Translations under genes and position numbers: made by a program
Assembly (NCBI GenBank): GCA_034433995.1
Contig: DAOTZU010000281.1
Coordinates: 1-6,774 of the forward strand
From: DAOTZU01 sp034433995
Lineage (GTDB): Bacteria; Chloroflexota; Anaerolineae; UBA1429
Length of the DNA stretch: 6,774 nucleotides
Direction: 5' to 3'
The notes under the pieces: model-generated
The model's input: only the letters and a program-made list of their open reading frames with translations
The model's database searches: none
Told to the model about the DNA's origin: nothing
In this document: piece after piece, positions 4,119 through 6,774 of the stretch
How positions within the stretch are numbered: position 1 is the stretch's first letter
Layout of the letters: every line of letters begins with the position of its first letter

Positions 4119-5915
4119 TCACAGCGGTTGTTCGTACGACGGCTGGTTGCAGTAGCGCTTCATCCCCAAAGCGAGCTGCACCATGCCCCCCGGCGCCAGC
4201 TCCACCTGGAACCACTTATAGTTGACGGCCAGCGGCGCCGGTTGGTCGGCCAACAAATCGGTGACGGTGGTAAAGCTGTGCTCCCCAAAGGCCCCCGCCT
4301 GGACGATCAGCCTTCGCGGCCGCAAGGGGCTGATGTTCACCAGTGTCACCCTGGCATAGTCGGCGCCCAACTGGTCCACCAACGCGCCCACGTCGGGCGG
4401 GAGGCCGGGCCGCCGGGCGTCGGCATCGTAATAGCGTAGGCGCACGTGGAGCAGGCCACCGTGGTAGATGATCTGCGGACCGCCGCAGGTGAGCTGCACC
4501 AGCGCCTCGGTGTGCACAGGGTTGATCTCCTGCCAATGGTGCACGTCCCAATCCTCCGGATCGCCATCGTCATGGGCCATCACCTCCATGCGGCGCGTCA
4601 CCTCGGCCCACTGAGCCTCCAAGATCTTCACAGGGTAATCCGGGTTCTCCCCTTGAATGTAGCGGCACCACGGGGCGATGTGGATATCGTCCCCCTTGCC
4701 CCGGCCAGGGGCGACGTGGTTCCACTGGCTCAGCCGCTCCGGGAAGCGCTCCAAGCGCGCCGCGTCCTCGGCCGCCTGCGACATGGCCCAAATCTGGATG
4801 GGATATTCGGGCCGCAGCACGCGGAAATCCGCCCAGCCCTTGTCCATGTGGCGGTTGGGCACATAGAGAGCATTATCTTTGACGTAACCCAGGGCTATGA
4901 TGCGATCCAATTGCCCGCAAGGGATATCCAAATAGCGCATATCCCCCGTGAGTAGGACAGCGTTCATGGCGGCGATGGTGAGGGGCTGGATGATGGTCAT
5001 GAAACCGTGAGGCCAGCGCCAGCCATAGTAGCCGCCCCACCATTTTCCGTCCATGGTCTCACCGATGATGCCGTTGGGCCCCACGTTATCCGGGCAGATG
5101 CCGCCATTGGCGGCGATGCGCTCCGCCCAGGCCTCTAGATAATCCAACACCCAGCGGCGATACTTGTCTTCGCCGGTGTACAGGTAGGCCGTGGTGATCA
5201 AGCTGGTGGCGGTGAGGTTGAGGGGCACATCGCAGCGCATCATGCGCTGATTGAGGAGCTTGAGGATCTCGGCATAGACCTTGTCGTCGTTCCAATCGGC
5301 GATGGGCCCTTCCACGCCGGGGATGTCCTCAAAGGGGGCGGGATAATGGGCCAAGATGGCGCGATGGGTGGCCCAATCATCCCACTGGTTCTCCAGGCGT
5401 GGGCCGCGGCTACCGGTGATGGGCGAACGGATCATGCGCCGCTGGGGGTCCCAGTTCTGGGCCTCCTCATCCTCGCCCATGTAAAAGCTGGCGAAACGCA
5501 GCGTGCGTGCCCGGTCCCGGGCCACGGAAGGATCGGCCAGACCGAAATAATAAAAATAGATAGAGCTCTCGCCGTGGTGCATCCAGTCATAGTTGGCGTC
5601 GAACTCGCGATAGATTTGGCCATAGGCGGTGAACTGTTTGGTGACGGCTTCCCACAGGTAGCGGCTGCGCCGGTGGATCTCCTCGCTTCCGCCCAGGGCG
5701 TAAAACAGGGGCCAGTTGTGATAGCTCTCATAGCCATCGTCGGAGCCATCAAAGCCCGGCCACGACTCCCGCCAGACGAAGGTGCCATCTTGGCGGGTAT
5801 AGCGCTCCTGAAAGATGGGCGCGGCCTCGTTCATCTTGTCAATGAGGGTGCGCTCCCAGAGCGCCCAGCTCGGCGGCGGACAGGTTTTGCTGCTGCGCAA
5901 TGTCACACGATCCAT
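4119..5915 (-). CDS. Uncharacterised (alpha/alpha)6-toroid-like protein, possible carbohydrate-active enzyme
   Basis: A 598-residue protein with no signal peptide, so probably cytosolic. Residues 15 to about 470 alternate helices with Trp/Tyr/Asp/His-rich loops: DGYESYHNWPLFYALGG (60-76), EFDANYDWMHHGE (104-116), YLYTGEDKYRRWVLDYLEAW (244-263) and KWWGGYYGWRWPHGF (291-305). This rhythm is typical of alpha/alpha-toroid enzymes (glycosidases, epimerases, polysaccharide lyases). The last ~120 residues look beta-rich, as in C-terminal sandwich domains of such enzymes. Candidate acidic residues include D60, D106, D110 and E116, but I cannot assign a catalytic pair. ATG 5915 is chosen because AAAGGGGA lies 5 bases upstream; the frame stays open to 6086, but that part runs through the promoter and the repeat. 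It stands alone, convergent with the cooT operon and divergent from rho. I do not recognise an exact family. Confidence 0.8.
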   Translation of the reverse strand: MDRVTLRSSKTCPPPSWALWERTLIDKMNEAAPIFQERYTRQDGTFVWRESWPGFDGSDDGYESYHNWPLFYALGGSEEIHRRSRYLWEAVTKQFTAYGQIYREFDANYDWMHHGESSIYFYYFGLADPSVARDRARTLRFASFYMGEDEEAQNWDPQRRMIRSPITGSRGPRLENQWDDWATHRAILAHYPAPFEDIPGVEGPIADWNDDKVYAEILKLLNQRMMRCDVPLNLTATSLITTAYLYTGEDKYRRWVLDYLEAWAERIAANGGICPDNVGPNGIIGETMDGKWWGGYYGWRWPHGFMTIIQPLTIAAMNAVLLTGDMRYLDIPCGQLDRIIALGYVKDNALYVPNRHMDKGWADFRVLRPEYPIQIWAMSQAAEDAARLERFPERLSQWNHVAPGRGKGDDIHIAPWCRYIQGENPDYPVKILEAQWAEVTRRMEVMAHDDGDPEDWDVHHWQEINPVHTEALVQLTCGGPQIIYHGGLLHVRLRYYDADARRPGLPPDVGALVDQLGADYARVTLVNISPLRPRRLIVQAGAFGEHSFTTVTDLLADQPAPLAVNYKWFQVELAPGGMVQLALGMKRYCNQPSYEQPL

Positions 5916-5920
5916 CAGTT

Positions 5921-5928
5921 TCCCCTTT
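5921..5928 (-). promoter_or_regulatory. Ribosome binding site deciding the start of the minus-strand gene
   Basis: On the minus strand AAAGGGGA precedes ATG 5915 by 5 bases. No comparable site precedes the alternative start at 6086, which lies inside the repeat. Confidence 0.6.
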
Positions 5929-5982
5929 CTGAGCAGAGATACACGGCCAGGCTGCATCCAGCCGGCCGCTCTAACGAGGGCT

Positions 5983-6011
5983 AGAGTAGCGCCACACGCC
6001 AGGCTTGTCAA
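5983..6011 (-). promoter_or_regulatory. Candidate sigma-70 promoter for the minus-strand gene
   Basis: Reading the minus strand, a perfect TTGACA (6011-6006) is followed after 17 bases by TACTCT (5988-5983), which matches three of six bases of the -10 consensus. Transcription would start near 5976, giving a leader of about 60 bases. The -35 box sits only a few bases from the repeat edge at 6016. Confidence 0.45.
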
Positions 6012-6015
6012 CTGC

Positions 6016-6156
6016 GAGGGTGCTGAAAAAAGGCGTGCAGACGCCTTGCCCGCCGTCGGATGGAATCCGACGGCTCTGCACACCAAGCCCTCAGCGCGGG
6101 CTTGTCATCCCCAGACGTCGGTTTCTAACCGACGGGAGTATCTCTTGACACCCCTC
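6016..6156 (+). repeat. Multi-hairpin interspersed repeat, copy 2 (MITE-like)
   Basis: A 141-bp element aligning along its whole length with 2913-3051. It has a fourth stem that is lost or absent in copy 1: AAGGCGT (6030-6036) with ACGCCTT (6041-6047). Stem 1 (6052-6061 with 6065-6074, 10 bp) is identical to that of copy 1, while its loop has changed from ACA to GGA. The middle stem is weaker (AAGCCC with GGGCTT). Stem 3 (6116-6123 with 6127-6134) is identical. The left and right ends (GAGGGTGCTGA, TTGACACCCCTC) are less complementary than in copy 1. It lies between two divergent promoters. Confidence 0.8.
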
Positions 6157-6172
6157 CGCAAAAAAATTTCAT

Positions 6173-6201
6173 TTGACGTTATCCCAGTTTGGTGTTATAA
6201 T
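6173..6201 (+). promoter_or_regulatory. Strong sigma-70-type promoter for rho
   Basis: TTGACG (6173-6178), a 17-base spacer and a perfect TATAAT (6196-6201) make a near-consensus housekeeping promoter. The A/T-rich run at 6160-6172 (seven A then TTTCAT) could act as an UP element. The predicted start of transcription is near 6208. Confidence 0.85.
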
Positions 6202-6207
6202 GTAATC

Positions 6208-6438
6208 GATTCTTGGCGTATGCCATCAGTCTCTATCGTTATGTCACCTCCGCTAGCGGATGATGTGCGCGGCATCCGCCAAAGCTTGTGCTTCTTGTGC
6301 TGTATTACCCCAGAAATGTCGGCCTTGTGGACTCCTTGTGTATCTTTGTTCGCCGATGAAACGCGCCCGGCATGGGATGCGGGCGCTCCTCTGTATGTGT
6401 GTCTCTCTTCCCTATCATGACCGGATGGAGCACGAAAC
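6208..6438 (+). promoter_or_regulatory. Long structured leader of rho mRNA
   Basis: About 230 untranslated bases separate the predicted transcription start from the rho start codon. GCGGATG (6256-6262) can pair with CATCCGC (6273-6279), competing with the small palindrome CCGCTAGCGG (6250-6259). GCGCCC plus GCAT (6363-6373, one bulged G) pairs with ATGC plus GGGCGC (6377-6386) around GGG. After it comes a C/U-rich, G-poor run (6387-6416) of the kind Rho binds. In E. coli, rho is autoregulated by Rho-dependent termination in its leader; similar control here is inference. An open frame at 6260-6442 exists but has no ribosome site. Confidence 0.5.
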
Positions 6439-6774
6439 GTGAATATTGCCGAACTTGAGACGCTGACGCTGAGCGAGCTGCGCGATATTGCCCGCTCAAA
6501 AGAAATTGTGGGGTATAGCCGCCTAAAGAAACAAGACTTGATCTTTAGGCTGCTGCGCGCCCAGGCAGAAGAGCAAGGGTTCATCTTTGGCGGCGGCGTC
6601 TTGGAGATCGTGCAGGATGGCATGGGGTTCTTGCGCAGCGACCACCTGCTGCCGGGGCCGGAGGATGTCTATGTCTCGCAATCCCAGATCCGGCGCTTTG
6701 GTCTGCGCACCGGCGATATGGTCATCGGCCAGGTGAGGCCGCCCAAAGAATCGGAAAAATACTATAGCCTGCTG
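6439..6774 (+). CDS. rho: Transcription termination factor Rho, 5' part
   Basis: The first 112 residues of Rho, running off the window. The start is GTG 6439, with GGAG (6427-6430) 8 bases upstream. Residues 1-45 match the Rho N-terminal helical domain (NIAELETLTLSELRDIAR, then SRLKKQDLIFRLL). Residues 47-112 are the start of the RNA-binding cold-shock-like OB fold, with FGGGVLEIVQDGMGFLRS and YVSQSQIRRFGLRTGD, closely resembling E. coli Rho (FGDGVLEILQDGFGFLRS, YVSPSQIRRFNLRTGD). The RNA-binding GFGF-type motif reads GMGF (61-64). The hexameric ATPase domain lies beyond the window. Rho loads on C-rich RNA and ends transcription in the cytoplasm. Nothing is inserted between the N-terminal helices and the OB fold, unlike the long insertions of actinobacterial Rho. 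Confidence 0.95.
   Translation, partial: MNIAELETLTLSELRDIARSKEIVGYSRLKKQDLIFRLLRAQAEEQGFIFGGGVLEIVQDGMGFLRSDHLLPGPEDVYVSQSQIRRFGLRTGDMVIGQVRPPKESEKYYSLL

Noticed and set aside
5346..5984. 212-codon plus-strand frame opposite the toroid-like gene
   Set aside because: It is antisense to a well-patterned protein, has no ribosome site, and its translation shows no domain.
3052..6015. Composite transposon bounded by the two repeat copies
   Set aside because: The copies are short, in direct orientation and lack a transposase; the genes between them have base composition like the rest of the window.
5916..6086. 57-residue N-terminal extension of the minus-strand gene
   Set aside because: It would translate the promoter and half of the repeat, with no ribosome site at 6086. 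ATG 5915 has one.
6145..6173. A second plus-strand promoter using TTGACA at 6145-6150
   Set aside because: The base 17 positions on begins TTCATT, a poor -10 box, while the TTGACG/TATAAT pair just downstream is far better.

Overview
The window is GC-rich, densely coding bacterial DNA. It suggests an anaerobe, possibly a Chloroflexota-type lineage, although nothing in it fixes the taxon. The evidence for an anaerobe is an ORP-type locus with ferredoxin-containing MinD ATPases, a polyferredoxin-like protein and a CooT-type nickel protein. No rRNA, tRNA, CRISPR array or transposase gene is visible.

Layout. (1) Positions 1-2806, plus strand: a tightly packed operon that begins mid-gene. It holds the 3' end of a NifX/NifB-C-type metal-cluster protein, two tandem MinD-family ATPases each carrying an inserted 2x[4Fe-4S] ferredoxin domain (ATGA overlap), and two tandem small Gly/Trp/Tyr-rich DUF5320-like proteins. 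The content matches the ORP (orange protein) loci known from sulfate reducers and other anaerobes. (2) 2807-3106: a non-coding stretch with a perfect 12-bp stem that has a competing partner, then copy 1 of a ~140-bp multi-hairpin repeat and a short leader. (3) 3107-3989, plus strand: a second operon of a 2x[4Fe-4S] ferredoxin with a long C-terminal extension, a CooT-like nickel-binding protein and a 71-residue helical protein with spaced histidines and a terminal HHH. (4) 3990-4118: a convergent gap with imperfect inverted repeats. (5) 4119-5915, minus strand: a 598-residue cytosolic protein resembling (alpha/alpha)6-toroid carbohydrate enzymes, function unassigned. (6) 5916-6438: a divergent intergenic region with a candidate promoter for the minus gene, repeat copy 2, a near-consensus sigma-70 promoter and a ~230-nt leader. 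(7) 6439-end, plus strand: the 5' part of rho.

How the parts may work together. The first operon probably assembles or positions a metal cofactor or metalloprotein: the NifX-like protein carries a cluster, the two Fe-S/ATPase proteins supply electrons or clusters with ATP-driven switching, and the DUF5320 proteins may be scaffolds. The second operon looks like a small nickel/Fe-S module. The most unusual structure in the window is the two-copy repeat with three or four consecutive hairpins. One copy lies before the ferredoxin-cooT operon and the other lies between the two divergent promoters upstream of rho.
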